A DNA stretch of 64,000 nt from Geomesophilobacter sediminis (GTDB lineage Bacteria; Desulfobacterota; Desulfuromonadia; Geobacterales; Geobacteraceae), in contig NZ_JAEMHM010000002.1 in NCBI RefSeq assembly GCF_016458275.1, forward strand, positions 188,001 through 252,000, given 5' to 3'. Position 1 is the stretch's first letter; each line of letters starts with the position of its first letter. Below the pieces are notes generated by a model, which was not told where the DNA came from, ran no database searches, and was given only the letters and a program-made list of their open reading frames with translations. Of this stretch, positions 44,400-53,536 are shown one piece after another. A program made the translations under genes and the position numbers.

Positions 44400-45836
44400 T
44401 CAGGGCGTGGCAAGGAGATGGCGCTTGACCTCCTCCATCAGCCTCAGCCGCAGGCGGTTCAGCCCCGAGCTGACCGACACTTTGTAGATGTGCGGGTTGA
44501 CGAAGCGCAGCGACCCCTCGGGAAGCAGGTTGAGTTCCCGCGCCGCGTGGTCGGCGGACTCCTCCAGGGTCGGTGCTGGCTGGCACCGCTCTCCTCGGTC
44601 CATCACCACCGTCCTGGTATCGACCAAGCGTACGTCATGGGGAAGGCGCACGCGCTGCAGCGGGTTGGCCGGGTCGAAAACGACATCACCGGGTGCAATG
44701 GGCTCCCCCTCCAGGGCGATCACGTCCTGGACGAAGTTTCCGTGGGGATCCACCGCTCGCAGCACCTTTTTCCGATCGGGCAGGGTCGCCTTGGCGATGT
44801 CGCTGGTAACCTTGAGCTTCGGATTCTGACCGATCCGCACCAGCTTGTAGACCCCGCCGAGCGCTCCGCCCCCTTCGCCTGCGCAGGTGGCAAGCCGGGT
44901 GCCGACGCCGTAGATATCGATTCTGCTACCTTCCTCGCGGATCGAGTCGATCACGAACTCATCGATCTCATTGGAGGCGAGGATCTTGACCTCAGGGAAT
45001 CCGGCGGCATCGAACATCTCGCGGGACTTGATGGATAAATAGGCAAGATCGCCCGAATCCAGCCGCACTCCGAACAGTTCGTATCCCTTTTCCCGCAGTT
45101 CCCGGGCGATCGTGATCGCGTTGGGGATGCCGCTTTTCAGCGTGTCGTAGGTATCGACCAGAAGGATGCAGTGTTCCGGGAATACTTGGGCATAGTTGCG
45201 AAAGGCGGTGAGTTCGTCGGGAAAGGCCATGATCCAGCTGTGCGCATGGGTCCCTTTAACCGGTATGCCGTACTTCATGCCGGCCAGGACGTTGCTCGTG
45301 CTGCGGACCCCGCCGATGAAGGCCGCGCGGGCTTCGGAGAGGCCTCCGTCGGGTCCGTGCGCCCGGCGCAGTCCGAATTCGAGTACGGCACTGCCGCGGG
45401 CCGCGTAGTTGATCCGGGCGGCTTTGGTGGCGACCAGGGTCTGAAAGTTGATGATGTTCAAAAGCGCGGTTTCGACGAACTGGGCCTCGGCGAGTCCACC
45501 CTCGACGGTCAGCAGCGGCTCGTTGCCAAAAACGACGCTCCCCTCAGCGGGGGCGGTGACTTTTCCCCGGAAGCGAAACGCTTCGAGATAGGAAAGAAAT
45601 CTCGCGGGAAAGAGGTTCAGTCCCTGAAGGTAACTCAACTCCTCATCGTTGAAGCGGAGTTCCTCGAGGTACTGCAGGGCGGGTTCCAGACCGGCAAAAA
45701 CGGCGTAGCCTCCCCGATAGGGATTGTGGCGGTAGAAAAGGTCAAAAACGGCGGGGACCTCGTGCATTGCATGCTCGAAATACCCCGCCACCATGGTCAG
45801 CTCATAGAGATCGGTAAGCAGCGGCGAATACCGCAT
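44400..45836 (-). CDS. pncB: Nicotinate phosphoribosyltransferase
   Basis: 478 residues from ATG 45836, preceded by GGGGG; an open reading continues upstream into the TPR gene but is not meaningful. It joins nicotinate to PRPP with ATP hydrolysis, giving nicotinate mononucleotide. Landmarks: [15 protein letters not shown] at the start, [12 protein letters not shown] with the catalytic region, [12 protein letters not shown] with the conserved His, [22 protein letters not shown] and [10 protein letters not shown]. The gene starts ten bases after the TPR gene and is followed by pncA. Confidence 0.95.
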   Translation of the reverse strand: MRYSPLLTDLYELTMVAGYFEHAMHEVPAVFDLFYRHNPYRGGYAVFAGLEPALQYLEELRFNDEELSYLQGLNLFPARFLSYLEAFRFRGKVTAPAEGSVVFGNEPLLTVEGGLAEAQFVETALLNIINFQTLVATKAARINYAARGSAVLEFGLRRAHGPDGGLSEARAAFIGGVRSTSNVLAGMKYGIPVKGTHAHSWIMAFPDELTAFRNYAQVFPEHCILLVDTYDTLKSGIPNAITIARELREKGYELFGVRLDSGDLAYLSIKSREMFDAAGFPEVKILASNEIDEFVIDSIREEGSRIDIYGVGTRLATCAGEGGGALGGVYKLVRIGQNPKLKVTSDIAKATLPDRKKVLRAVDPHGNFVQDVIALEGEPIAPGDVVFDPANPLQRVRLPHDVRLVDTRTVVMDRGERCQPAPTLEESADHAARELNLLPEGSLRFVNPHIYKVSVSSGLNRLRLRLMEEVKRHLLATP

Positions 45837-45846
45837 CGTTTTCCCC

Positions 45847-46413
45847 CTAGTGGTTCTTGGCCTGCTCCATGGCGTGTAACAACTGCCGAGCCAGTTCGCC
45901 ATCCATGTTCTTGAGCAGGGCGTACTCCTCCTGAGACCGGCTCGGCTGGTCGATGAAGAGAAAGGCCAGACCTCGCTTGTAATGGGCGTAGGCGTTGTCG
46001 GGCCAGATTTCCAGAAGCCGCCCGTAGGCCTCGATCGCTTCGGGGAAGTGACCGGCACGGAAGCAGACCTCCCCGAGGTTGGCATAGCCTTGGGCGAGGT
46101 TGGGGGAGAGCCGGACCGATTTTCTTAACGATTCCATCGATTTGTCGTAATCGCCAAGCACGGCCTGCATCGTACCCAGGTTCATCCAGGCAAAGGCATT
46201 GTCCGGTTCGATGGAGATAACCCTGCCGAAGGCGTGGGCGGCGTCATTGTACTTCCCCTCACTATTGAAGGCAAGGCCGGACTGGAACCAATCGTCCGCG
46301 TCACGAAATTCTTCCTGGTCCACGGGCGGCGTCGGGTTTTGTGGCGTGAAGGCCCCGGTAGTCAGGCTCGCCATGAGCGCCAGTAACAGATACTTTCCTT
46401 TTGCATGTCTCAT
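45847..46413 (-). CDS. Exported TPR-repeat protein
   Basis: 188 residues. Signal peptide LLLALMASLTTGAFTP, then three to four tetratricopeptide repeats (AFNSEGKYNDAAHAFGRVIS, AFAWMNLGTMQAVLGDYDKS, AQGYANLGEVCFRAGHFPEA, AYAHYKRGLAFLFIDQPS). TPR proteins act as protein-binding scaffolds. It is the first gene of a transcript with pncB and pncA, but no functional link to NAD salvage is evident. GAGGAAAAC lies before the ATG. Confidence 0.85.
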   Translation of the reverse strand: MRHAKGKYLLLALMASLTTGAFTPQNPTPPVDQEEFRDADDWFQSGLAFNSEGKYNDAAHAFGRVISIEPDNAFAWMNLGTMQAVLGDYDKSMESLRKSVRLSPNLAQGYANLGEVCFRAGHFPEAIEAYGRLLEIWPDNAYAHYKRGLAFLFIDQPSRSQEEYALLKNMDGELARQLLHAMEQAKNH

Positions 46414-46437
46414 ACCGTTTTCCTCGCTGCTGTTTGG

Positions 46438-46466
46438 TTAATATTAACACATTAGAAAACAGTCAA
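46438..46466 (-). promoter_or_regulatory. Sigma-70 promoter of the TPR-pncB-pncA operon
   Basis: On the minus strand TTGACT, then exactly 17 bases, then TATTAA, ending 24 bases before ATG 46413. A good consensus match and spacing. Confidence 0.65.
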
Positions 46467-46584
46467 GCGGGGGTCGGTACGGGTGTTTTTAGTGGCAGTT
46501 CTCCATGGGTTCTGATAGATAGGTGAGAAAGCCCGCGATCTGATGTCGTGCGCCGGGCTGGAGATACAAGCGAAGAGGTGGTTT

Positions 46585-47436
46585 GTGGAAAGACTTTTTA
46601 TCGTTGGATTCGGTGCGATCGGCAGGCGGGTCGCCACCTTGGCTTTGGAAAACGGGTTGGCGGTCGATACTTTAGCGCGCAAGGAAGCAGCGTTACCCGG
46701 AGTGACCCACCACGTGGCGAACCTGGACCTTCCTGCAACCCTGGCGGATCTTCCGACGCGGCAAAGTTGCGTTATCTATCTCGCGCCCCCGCCGGGCGGT
46801 GGGCACGAAGAAACCCGAATGCGGAATTTCCTCGCCAGTATTGCCCGTGGTGCCGAGCCGGAAAAAATCATCTACATCAGCACGTCTGGGGTATACGGAG
46901 ATTGCGGTACCGAGGTGGTCACCGAAGAGACCGCGCCCAACCCGGTGACCAGCAGGGGAAAACGGAGGTTGCACGGCGAACGCCAGGCGACTGCTTGGGG
47001 AAAAGAGCGGGGTGTTCCCGTGGTTGTTCTGAGGGTGACGGGGATTTACGCGCCCGACCGGCTTCCGGTCACCCAGTTGACAACCGGGCAGCCGGTGCTG
47101 CGCGAAGAGGAGGCGCTCCCGACCAACCGGATCCATGCCGATGATTTGGCGCGGGTCTGCCTGGCGGCGGCGGAAAAGGGGGAGCATGGGGACATTTTCA
47201 ACGTAAGCGACGGGTCTCCCGGCACCATGACCGAATACTTCAACGCGGCCGCGGACCGGCTCGGGCTACCCCGCCCCCGTCAGGTTTCCCTTGAGGAGGC
47301 GCGTCAGGTAATGTCGCCGCTGATGATCTCGTATTTCTCCGAAGCGCGGATCGTCGATAACCGCCGGATGCTGACCAAGCTTGGCATTGACCTGCTCTAT
47401 CCCAACCTCGAGGCGGGGTTGAAAAGTCCCAACTGA
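46585..47436 (+). CDS. NAD-dependent epimerase/dehydratase-like protein (extended SDR)
   Basis: 283 residues from GTG 46585, with AGAGGTGG upstream. The Rossmann motif at the start reads LFIVGFGAIGRRVA, followed by IIYISTSGVYGDCG and a Tyr-less active-site region (RGKRRLHGERQ in place of YxxxK). VLRVTGIYAPDRLPV and RIHADDLARVCLAAAE are typical of YeeZ/epimerase-like proteins. The missing Tyr-x3-Lys suggests either a non-catalytic NAD(P)-binding protein or an altered activity. It stands alone and has its own terminator. Confidence 0.8.
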   Translation: MERLFIVGFGAIGRRVATLALENGLAVDTLARKEAALPGVTHHVANLDLPATLADLPTRQSCVIYLAPPPGGGHEETRMRNFLASIARGAEPEKIIYISTSGVYGDCGTEVVTEETAPNPVTSRGKRRLHGERQATAWGKERGVPVVVLRVTGIYAPDRLPVTQLTTGQPVLREEEALPTNRIHADDLARVCLAAAEKGEHGDIFNVSDGSPGTMTEYFNAAADRLGLPRPRQVSLEEARQVMSPLMISYFSEARIVDNRRMLTKLGIDLLYPNLEAGLKSPN

Positions 47437-47490
47437 ATCGATCGGTAGGATTTTCGGTAGAGGTGGAGGGGTGGGTTTTCTTCGACCGTC

Positions 47491-47529
47491 AAAAAACGGC
47501 CGCGAGCGGGTGATTGGGGCCGTTTTTTT
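47491..47529 (+). terminator. Terminator of the Rossmann-protein gene
   Basis: AAAAAACGGCC, a loop, GGCCGTTTTTTT, 55 bases after the stop. Confidence 0.85.
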
Positions 47530-47748
47530 GCTAATTTTTTGTGCAGTCTGCTATCGGTGTACGCAACTGCGCTAAAACAGGTGCCAAGGCGCTCCCTTTC
47601 CCACAGGGTTTTCCACAGTCATTGTGGAATAAGCGCCGCTCTGGGCAACCGTTGGCCCCTCTTGGTATCGCGAGCTCTCTTTTTTTTCCACTTCTGGATA
47701 AGATATTTTATCTTCGACATATTTTTGACGCCCAGGGGGGGCGCAAAC

Positions 47749-47786
47749 AAAAAAATCCCGGCCGAAAAACGGTCGGGATTTTTTTA
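47749..47786. terminator. Second terminator, probably ending the hydrogenase transcript
   Basis: AAAAAATCCCGGCCG-AAAAA-CGGTCGGGATTTTTTT. It is symmetrical and can work in either direction. On the minus strand it lies about 500 bases past the end of the hydrogenase large-subunit gene. The 47530-47748 stretch before it contains only small palindromes (TTCCACAGTCATTGTGGAA, AAGATATTTTATCTT) and no gene. Confidence 0.8.
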
Positions 47787-48298
47787 TGAGGTGGCGTTAG
47801 ACAGGGGCCCTTTCTACTAATCCGTCGGTGAGAATTTCGAGGAGGCCGGTGACCCGCTCTTTGACGACCGTGGCGCCGGTGAACTCCTTTGATCCTCCCT
47901 TTTTCAAGCGGTGGTGAGACCGCCTGGCGGATGAGACAAGTCGCTTTCCGCGTCGCCCCTGTTAACGCCGGTTATTTTTTTACCGCTCCGGAAATACCGT
48001 AAGAGGAGTTTGAAGTAGCTGACCGCGCTCTCAACATTCCCCAGGAGGTCGCTTCAGGCTTCCCTTTTGCCAGGTAAAGGGCTTGCACACCACGTCCGGA
48101 CCCGGGGTCATTGGGGGAAAAGGGTAGTCAGGAACCCAACCGGTTTCTTACGGATATTTCCAGAGCTGCTCGTCTCCGAGTGATGGGTAGTCTAACAGAC
48201 AAGGGTGCGGTGTCAAGCGTTGCTTTTAAAAAAAATTCGCGCAATGTGCTGTTTTTGCGCTATTTTCTCTCATTAGTGTGACGGCACCCCCGGCCCAA
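47787..48298 (-). other. Unexplained region downstream of the hydrogenase genes
   Basis: No complete gene. On the minus strand a frame ending at 47804, right before the terminator, reads RLKKGGSKEFTGATVVKERV then TGLLEILTDGLVERAPV and a stop; TTG is the only start I see for it. Other minus frames over 47930-48130 also read as protein-like pieces (for example ESAVSYFKLLLRYFRSGKK) but lack starts. It may be a decayed gene or a structured RNA. I recognise neither. Confidence 0.35.
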
Positions 48299-49570
48299 TT
48301 AGCACTCGATCACGTGAACCGCACAGGATATGCAGGGGTCGTAGGCACGAACCAGCCGTTGCAGGGCCGCCGTCAACTCTCCTTTGTCTGCGTCCGGCAT
48401 TTGTCGGGTCAGGTCGGACAGGTCTCGGGCCAGGGCGGCGTGGTTTAATGCGGTGGGGGTGATGACGTCAGCCGCGGTGCAGCGGCCATCGGCATCAAAG
48501 GCAAAGCTGTGGATGAGGGTGCCGCGGGGTGCCTCGCAGGCGGCACTTCCCGCGCCGGCACGCGGCTTCAGGGCCGGCGGCTCTTCTTGCTGCGGTCCCG
48601 TTTCCCAAAGGCGCTCCACGATATCCAGCGCCGCATCCACCGAATGGATCATTTCCACCACTTGCGCCGGGACGTTGCCCCAGATGTCGCAGCCGACGAT
48701 CGACGGTTCCAGGGCGCGCAGGGCCTCCGCCGCGCGCGGCGACAGCATTGTTCCAAGATTCACCCGGGCGAGAGCCCCCACCGTCATTACCTTGCCCGAT
48801 ACCAGGGAGCGTTTGGCGAACGTCTCCGGCACCACCTCCTCGACGATCCGGCTCCGGTAGTCGGTGACCGGTACGACCGCCCCTTCCGTGCCGTGCAGCA
48901 GGGAACCGGAATACCACGTGGCATCGGGCCGTGCGGCGAGATAATCCGGCCGGGTGAGGCGCGGAAAAGGGGGAGGAAATGCGAATAGCTGCACCGCCTG
49001 GGCACACTCGGGAACTATCTCCTCCAGTGCATCCTTGAGCCTGCTCAACTCGCCGCGGGCGAGCGGCCTGCCGAGCCGCCCCAGCGCGAGGTTTATCGGG
49101 TGGATCAGTCTACCCCCCGCCGTTTCCTGCACCAGATTCGCCGCCTGTTTAATGGCCAAGCCGGCACGGAGCGTTTCCGGTGCCGCCTTGGCGAGGCCGG
49201 TGAGTCCGGTTACCCCCAAAAGGTCAGGGAGGACCAGAAAATAGAGGTGCAGGGCGTGGCTTTGGATCTGTCCGGCGTGTGCCATCAGCTCCCGGGTAAG
49301 CCGGGTCACCTGGCTCACCTCGATCCCCAGGGCGTTTTCGACGGCATGCAGGGCGGTCACGCGGTGGATCGTGGAACAGAGGGAACAGATCCGACAGATG
49401 ATATCGGGAATCTCGACGAAGCTCTTTCCCTTCAGAAGCGCCTCGAACAGCCGTGGGGACTCGGTGAGAACCAGCTCCACCCGCGCCACCCGTCCCCCTT
49501 CGTAGACGAGCTGAATCATACCATGCCCTTCCACCCGGGTTAGGGGATGGATCTCAATCACGCTGCTCAT
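48299..49570 (-). CDS. hydA: NiFe hydrogenase large (alpha) subunit, group 3b type
   Basis: 423 residues. The NiFe site is bound by two CXXC pairs: RICSLCSTIHRV (Cys62, Cys65) and DPCISCAVH near the C-terminus (Cys413, Cys416, His419). The N-terminus IEIHPLTRVEGHG is the usual opening. Only four residues follow the His (VIEC), a very short tail compared with the peptides normally cut off during maturation. With the three upstream genes it forms a soluble NAD(P)-linked hydrogenase, called sulfhydrogenase in Pyrococcus. No maturation (hyp) genes are in the window. Confidence 0.93.
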   Translation of the reverse strand: MSSVIEIHPLTRVEGHGMIQLVYEGGRVARVELVLTESPRLFEALLKGKSFVEIPDIICRICSLCSTIHRVTALHAVENALGIEVSQVTRLTRELMAHAGQIQSHALHLYFLVLPDLLGVTGLTGLAKAAPETLRAGLAIKQAANLVQETAGGRLIHPINLALGRLGRPLARGELSRLKDALEEIVPECAQAVQLFAFPPPFPRLTRPDYLAARPDATWYSGSLLHGTEGAVVPVTDYRSRIVEEVVPETFAKRSLVSGKVMTVGALARVNLGTMLSPRAAEALRALEPSIVGCDIWGNVPAQVVEMIHSVDAALDIVERLWETGPQQEEPPALKPRAGAGSAACEAPRGTLIHSFAFDADGRCTAADVITPTALNHAALARDLSDLTRQMPDADKGELTAALQRLVRAYDPCISCAVHVIEC

Positions 49571-50312
49571 AGTTCCACCCCGGCGTAAAGCGGCTCATCC
49601 TCCTGCGGATATCTTCGCGATCGAATCCCCTTTCCAGGAGCAACTCCATCTCCTGGGCCACGTTCGCCTGACTCACCGGTCCCCGGCACCCTTCGCAGAC
49701 GATTCCGGTTGCCGGGCAGCGTGCGTTGCACCCCCCCTGGATGATCGGCCCAAGGCAGAGCTCGTCACGGTCCAGCAACAGGCAGCTGTTTTCCCGGCTG
49801 CGGCATTCCATGCAGACCGGATAGCAGGTCGTCGGCGGAAGGGTGCCGGCAAGGAGCGAGCCGAGCAGTGCGACCAAGTCGGTTTTTTCGGGGGGGCAGC
49901 CGGTGATCGAAAAATCGACCGCGACGAAGTTGGTAAAGGGTGCCGGTGGGATGAGATCCTTTTCCGGCTCCCTGCCGTAAACCGAGCGGAAAAGCTCGGC
50001 ACGATCGCAGAGCTGGTTGTTCATGGCGGCGACCCCACCGAAGAGGGCACAGGTGCCAAAGGCGATCAGCAGTCGGCTCGCCCGGCGCAGGGCAAACAGG
50101 GTGGCCAGGTCCTGAGCCGTCGAAACCGCGCCTTCGATCAGGGCGGCATCGAAACGCTCGTCGTCACCGCCGCTGCTTTCCCCCAAAGGAAAGAACGAAA
50201 CCTGGAAGCGGTCCAAGATGGTCGGGATCTCCCGTTCGCAGTTGAGGAAGGTCAGCTGACAGCCGGAACAGGCGGTCAGGCCGGCAATGGCGAGCTTCGG
50301 TTTTCGCTTCAT
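49554..50312 (-). CDS. hydD: NiFe hydrogenase small (delta) subunit, group 3b type
   Basis: 252 residues from ATG 50312, with GGAGG upstream. The proximal-cluster region reads LTACSGCQLTFLNCE, with further ligands in AFGTCALFGG and ITGCPPEKTDL. The C-terminal half has Cys-rich clusters CYPVCMECRSREN and GGCNARCPATGIVCEGCRGP, for medial and distal FeS centres. It lacks a Tat signal, which agrees with a cytoplasmic enzyme. It overlaps the large-subunit gene by 17 bases and the flavin-subunit gene by four. Confidence 0.93.
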   Translation of the reverse strand: MKRKPKLAIAGLTACSGCQLTFLNCEREIPTILDRFQVSFFPLGESSGGDDERFDAALIEGAVSTAQDLATLFALRRASRLLIAFGTCALFGGVAAMNNQLCDRAELFRSVYGREPEKDLIPPAPFTNFVAVDFSITGCPPEKTDLVALLGSLLAGTLPPTTCYPVCMECRSRENSCLLLDRDELCLGPIIQGGCNARCPATGIVCEGCRGPVSQANVAQEMELLLERGFDREDIRRRMSRFTPGWNYEQRD

Positions 50313-51160
50313 AACGCCTCCGGAATCTGCCGCAGGACGCTGAGCGGGAAGACCGGTCCGTCCGTGCAGCAAAGAAGTTGTCCCACGGCGCAGTGGCAGC
50401 AGCGGCCGATCCCGCAGCACATCCTCCGCTCGAGGCTGAGCAGGATCCGCTCCGGTGCGACCCCGGCTTCTTCCAGCTCGCTGGCCAGGCAGCGGTACAC
50501 GGCGGGAGGGCCGCAGACGGCGGCGTACGTCCGGTTCGCCTCGAAACGGAACCCCTTGAGCAGATCGGGGAGCAGCCCCACGGCGCATTCGACGTCTCCG
50601 GTGGGGCCTTGGGGGGCGAAGTCCACGGTGAGATACAGGCGCAATTTCCGGCGCAGCGCGAGCTCGGCAAGCTCGTCCCGAAAGAGCATGCTCCTGATCT
50701 CCTTGGCGCCGTAGAGCAGGGTGATCTCGCCGTACTCCTCGCGGTTGCGGACCAGGTAGTAAAGCAGCGAACGCAAGGGCGCGATCCCCAGCCCTCCCGC
50801 CAACAGCAAAACCGGACTCCCCTTCATCCGCTGCACGGGAAAGCCGACGCCGAAGGGACCGCGAACCCCGAGGCGGTTTCCCGGCACCAAGGCCTTCAGA
50901 CGGTCGGTCACGTGCCCGACACGCCGGATGCAGAGCTCAATAATGCCGTTTTGGCGCGGCATGTCGGCCAGCGAGACCGGGATCTCCCCGGCGCCCGGTA
51001 CGCTCAGTTGGATGAACTGTCCGGGGATATAGCTGGAAAGCCAACCGGTGGCCGATGGATCGGGGGCGATGCGGATCAGCGAGGTGTCGCCGGTCAGCTC
51101 CCGGCGCTCCATCAGGACCGCCGGCGCCGGAACGTGCACGGTAGCGCCATGGGGGGTCAT
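50309..51160 (-). CDS. hydG: Hydrogenase FAD/NAD(P)-binding (gamma) subunit
   Basis: 283 residues from ATG 51160; the ATGA overlap with the upstream gene and GGGAGAGG support it. Ferredoxin-reductase-like: a flavin domain with PGQFIQLSVPG, a pyridine-nucleotide domain with LLLAGGLGIAPLRSLLYYL and YAAVCGPPAVYR. A C-terminal 2Fe-2S site reads MCCGIGRCCHCAVG with a later Cys pair (LLCCTDGP). It passes electrons between NAD(P)H and the FeS chain of the hydrogenase, as in dihydroorotate dehydrogenase PyrK-like subunits. Confidence 0.93.
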   Translation of the reverse strand: MTPHGATVHVPAPAVLMERRELTGDTSLIRIAPDPSATGWLSSYIPGQFIQLSVPGAGEIPVSLADMPRQNGIIELCIRRVGHVTDRLKALVPGNRLGVRGPFGVGFPVQRMKGSPVLLLAGGLGIAPLRSLLYYLVRNREEYGEITLLYGAKEIRSMLFRDELAELALRRKLRLYLTVDFAPQGPTGDVECAVGLLPDLLKGFRFEANRTYAAVCGPPAVYRCLASELEEAGVAPERILLSLERRMCCGIGRCCHCAVGQLLCCTDGPVFPLSVLRQIPEAL

Positions 51161-52167
51161 GACACCTCTCCCGTGCCGGTCGCTTGGTCGCGCGTGGTGG
51201 CCGGCTCTGCGCCCCGATAGGTGACTTCCAGCACGTTGCGCAGGTCGATCCCAACCGGACAGGCCTTGGCGCACCGGCCGCACCCGACGCAGGACGTCAC
51301 CCCCTGCAGGGGCGAAAAGCCACAGTACTTGTGCAGGAAGCGGTACCGGAGCCGGTCCAGCCGGGAGCGGCGGAAATCGCCCCCCGCGACTTCACCGTGC
51401 TTCTTGAACAGGCAGTTGTCCCACTCCCGGAGCCGGTTGCCCCCATGATCGAGGCTCGGATATTCGCGAACGTCGAAGCAGTAGCAGGTCGGACAGCAGG
51501 CCGAACAGGCGCCGCAGGAAAGACATATCCGGGCGTACTCCTCCCAGAGCGGGTTGTCGGAAAAACGGAGCTCCGGGTCCTGCGGCGTCGGCGGCGGGGC
51601 CAGGGGAACCAGCAGGGAAGGGAGGTGATCGCTAGACAGGAAGAGGCCGGTTCCCTCGCTCATGATCTTTTCTCCGCGCGGCGAATGCGGCGTGACCAGA
51701 AAGCCATTTTCGGCCTGGTCCAGGAACAGATCGACCGCGGCCGGCTGGGCCGGGTCGCAGTAACAGAAGTCATCCGGCTCGCAGGACAACCCCACCAGGG
51801 TGAGCCGCTCCCGCCGCCCCGCGTAATTGGGATCCGGGTCGTCGCCCAAAAATACCCGGTCCAGATAGGAAATTGCCTGCAGGTCACAGCGGTGCAGACC
51901 GAAGAGGACGAGATTCGGGGCAACGGGTGGCGCCGGTCGATAGCAGCCATCGTTCAGGGTGAGGATCGGGTCGCGGAAGGGGAGCAGGTACTTCTTGGGC
52001 GGGATGAGGGTGTGGCGGTACTTGAGTTCAAGATCGTCCGGCGATGTGATCGGTGCGAGTGCGGTGACACCGTTTTCCAGTACCGTCGGGCCATGCACCG
52101 TGCCGTAGGGCTCGAGGAGATTCAGGAATGCTTCCAGGTGCCCTTGTGGTAACCATGACATTCTCAT
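51157..52167 (-). CDS. hydB: Hydrogenase 4Fe-4S (beta) subunit
   Basis: 336 residues from ATG 52167, with GAGGAG eight bases upstream; ATG 52161 is also possible. The C-terminal part has two 4Fe-4S motifs, CLSCGACSACCPTCYC and CVGCGRCAKACPVG. The N-terminal part matches the conserved domain of sulfhydrogenase beta and anaerobic sulfite reductase A subunits (LVLFGLHRCDLQAISYLDRVF, CEPDDFCYCDPAQ). It is the first gene of the operon. In group 3b enzymes this subunit wires electrons, or a sulfur-reducing site, to the flavin subunit. Confidence 0.92.
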   Translation of the reverse strand: MRMSWLPQGHLEAFLNLLEPYGTVHGPTVLENGVTALAPITSPDDLELKYRHTLIPPKKYLLPFRDPILTLNDGCYRPAPPVAPNLVLFGLHRCDLQAISYLDRVFLGDDPDPNYAGRRERLTLVGLSCEPDDFCYCDPAQPAAVDLFLDQAENGFLVTPHSPRGEKIMSEGTGLFLSSDHLPSLLVPLAPPPTPQDPELRFSDNPLWEEYARICLSCGACSACCPTCYCFDVREYPSLDHGGNRLREWDNCLFKKHGEVAGGDFRRSRLDRLRYRFLHKYCGFSPLQGVTSCVGCGRCAKACPVGIDLRNVLEVTYRGAEPATTRDQATGTGEVS

Positions 52168-52265
52168 GTGAACGACTCCTCTGAAAAGCCCGTAAAGTTT
52201 ACCCATCGGCCGACGAATGTAAAGGGGAGGAGGCCGCGAGGGCAAAGGGACTCGAGGGATTCCCG

Positions 52266-52294
52266 TTGACTTACCGCAGCCAAGGTGTTACGTA
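52266..52294 (+). promoter_or_regulatory. Possible promoter of the PHP phosphatase gene
   Basis: TTGACT, 17 bases, TACGTA, about 70 bases upstream of ATG 52363. The -10 match is weak. Confidence 0.25.
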
Positions 52295-52362
52295 GAGCGG
52301 ACGCGCGGCTGACCAGTCTTTCCCGGTCCACACCAGCCCTGCCTGATACCACGGATTCCGCA

Positions 52363-53115
52363 ATGAAAGAGTACGTAGATTTTCACTGTCACATCCTCCC
52401 CGCCCTCGACGACGGCGCCGTCGATCTTGCCGACTCCCTCGCCATCGCCCGGGCCCTGTCCGATTTCGGCTTCACCACGGTCCACTGCACGTCCCACCTC
52501 ATAGCCGAGAGCTATTGCAATCTTCCGGCCCGGGTCACCCAGACCACCGAATCGCTGCAGACCAGACTCAGCGAGAGCGGCATCTCCTTGCGGCTGGTCC
52601 CCGGCTCCGAGCACCATCTCAATGCCGGGCTTTTCGACTACCTGGATGCACCACTCACGGTAGGCGGTTCTCGATGGATCCTCGTCGAGGCACCTTTCCG
52701 AAGCGATGCCGCTTCGATCCGCACCCTGATACCGCTGCTGCAGGAGCGCGGCCTGCAACCGCTCATCGCCCATCCGGAGCGCTGCAGCGTCTTCAATCCG
52801 CCCCCCCGGCGCAAATCGTTTTTCTTCAGGGGGCCGAAGGGCGTGCCCGATCCGGGGCTGTTCCAGGAACTCCGTGCCGCAGGGTGCCGCTTTCAGGGGA
52901 ACCTCGGCAGTTTTGCCGGATGGTACGGACCGCAGGTGCGCCAGCGCGCCCTGGAAATTCTCGCCGAAGGGGGCTACAGCTGTCTGGGAAGCGACGCGCA
53001 CCAGCCCGAGGGGCTGGCTGAGATGCTCCAGCAAGGTTACGCGGTACTGGCCGGTGCCATTGGCGCCTCGGCTGCCGATGCATTGCTGCGCGGGGAATTG
53101 CTCCAGCTCTCCTGA
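52363..53115 (+). CDS. PHP-domain tyrosine-phosphatase-like protein (CpsB/YwqE type)
   Basis: 250 residues from ATG 52363. The first metal motif DFHCHILPALDDGA follows at once, which fixes the start region even though no clear ribosome binding site is visible. Other PHP metal ligands: VHCTSHLI, PGSEHHLNAG, PLIAHPERC and LGSDAHQPEG. Proteins of this family dephosphorylate tyrosine kinases that control exopolysaccharide synthesis. No capsule genes or tyrosine kinase are in the window, so the substrate is unknown. Divergent from the hydrogenase operon. Confidence 0.88.
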   Translation: MKEYVDFHCHILPALDDGAVDLADSLAIARALSDFGFTTVHCTSHLIAESYCNLPARVTQTTESLQTRLSESGISLRLVPGSEHHLNAGLFDYLDAPLTVGGSRWILVEAPFRSDAASIRTLIPLLQERGLQPLIAHPERCSVFNPPPRRKSFFFRGPKGVPDPGLFQELRAAGCRFQGNLGSFAGWYGPQVRQRALEILAEGGYSCLGSDAHQPEGLAEMLQQGYAVLAGAIGASAADALLRGELLQLS

Positions 53116-53536
53116 AAACTTCTGTGCCGGTACGCACCAGCAGCGGGACCGACTCAAACTAGCTGACGCACCGTCCCCCGGGCTCTTCCCGGACCCCTTC
53201 CTCTTCTTCTATTTCAAGGGTTTCCTACGGCAGCAATGCCGTTTCCCGCTCCCCGATCCCTTCCCCCCTGAAACACCTGCTCAACTCCTGCCCATCTGTT
53301 CAGCCGACGTTTGACTCTTCAATACCTTGAAATCACACCTTTCGGCTATCTTGCCGGCACCGTTTGCTTTCCGCGCAGCACACCTAGATCTGATTTCTAT
53401 TTGCATTTGTAAACGCTAATGGTGGCCTGGATGCCAGACGTACTGCCCGTTCGGGGATTTTGGGCAGCGAGTCTTTTTTGTGGTCTCCATATTGAAGATA
53501 ATGAGCTGACTCCAATGAATGATCCGGAGGTGGCTC
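53116..53536 (+). other. Intergenic region with a terminator-like hairpin
   Basis: No gene seen in 421 bases. CTGCCC, a 13-base loop, GGGCAG, then CGAGTCTTTTTT (53443-53479) could end the phosphatase transcript or attenuate the following gene. The first 230 bases are C/T-rich on the plus strand. Confidence 0.35.
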
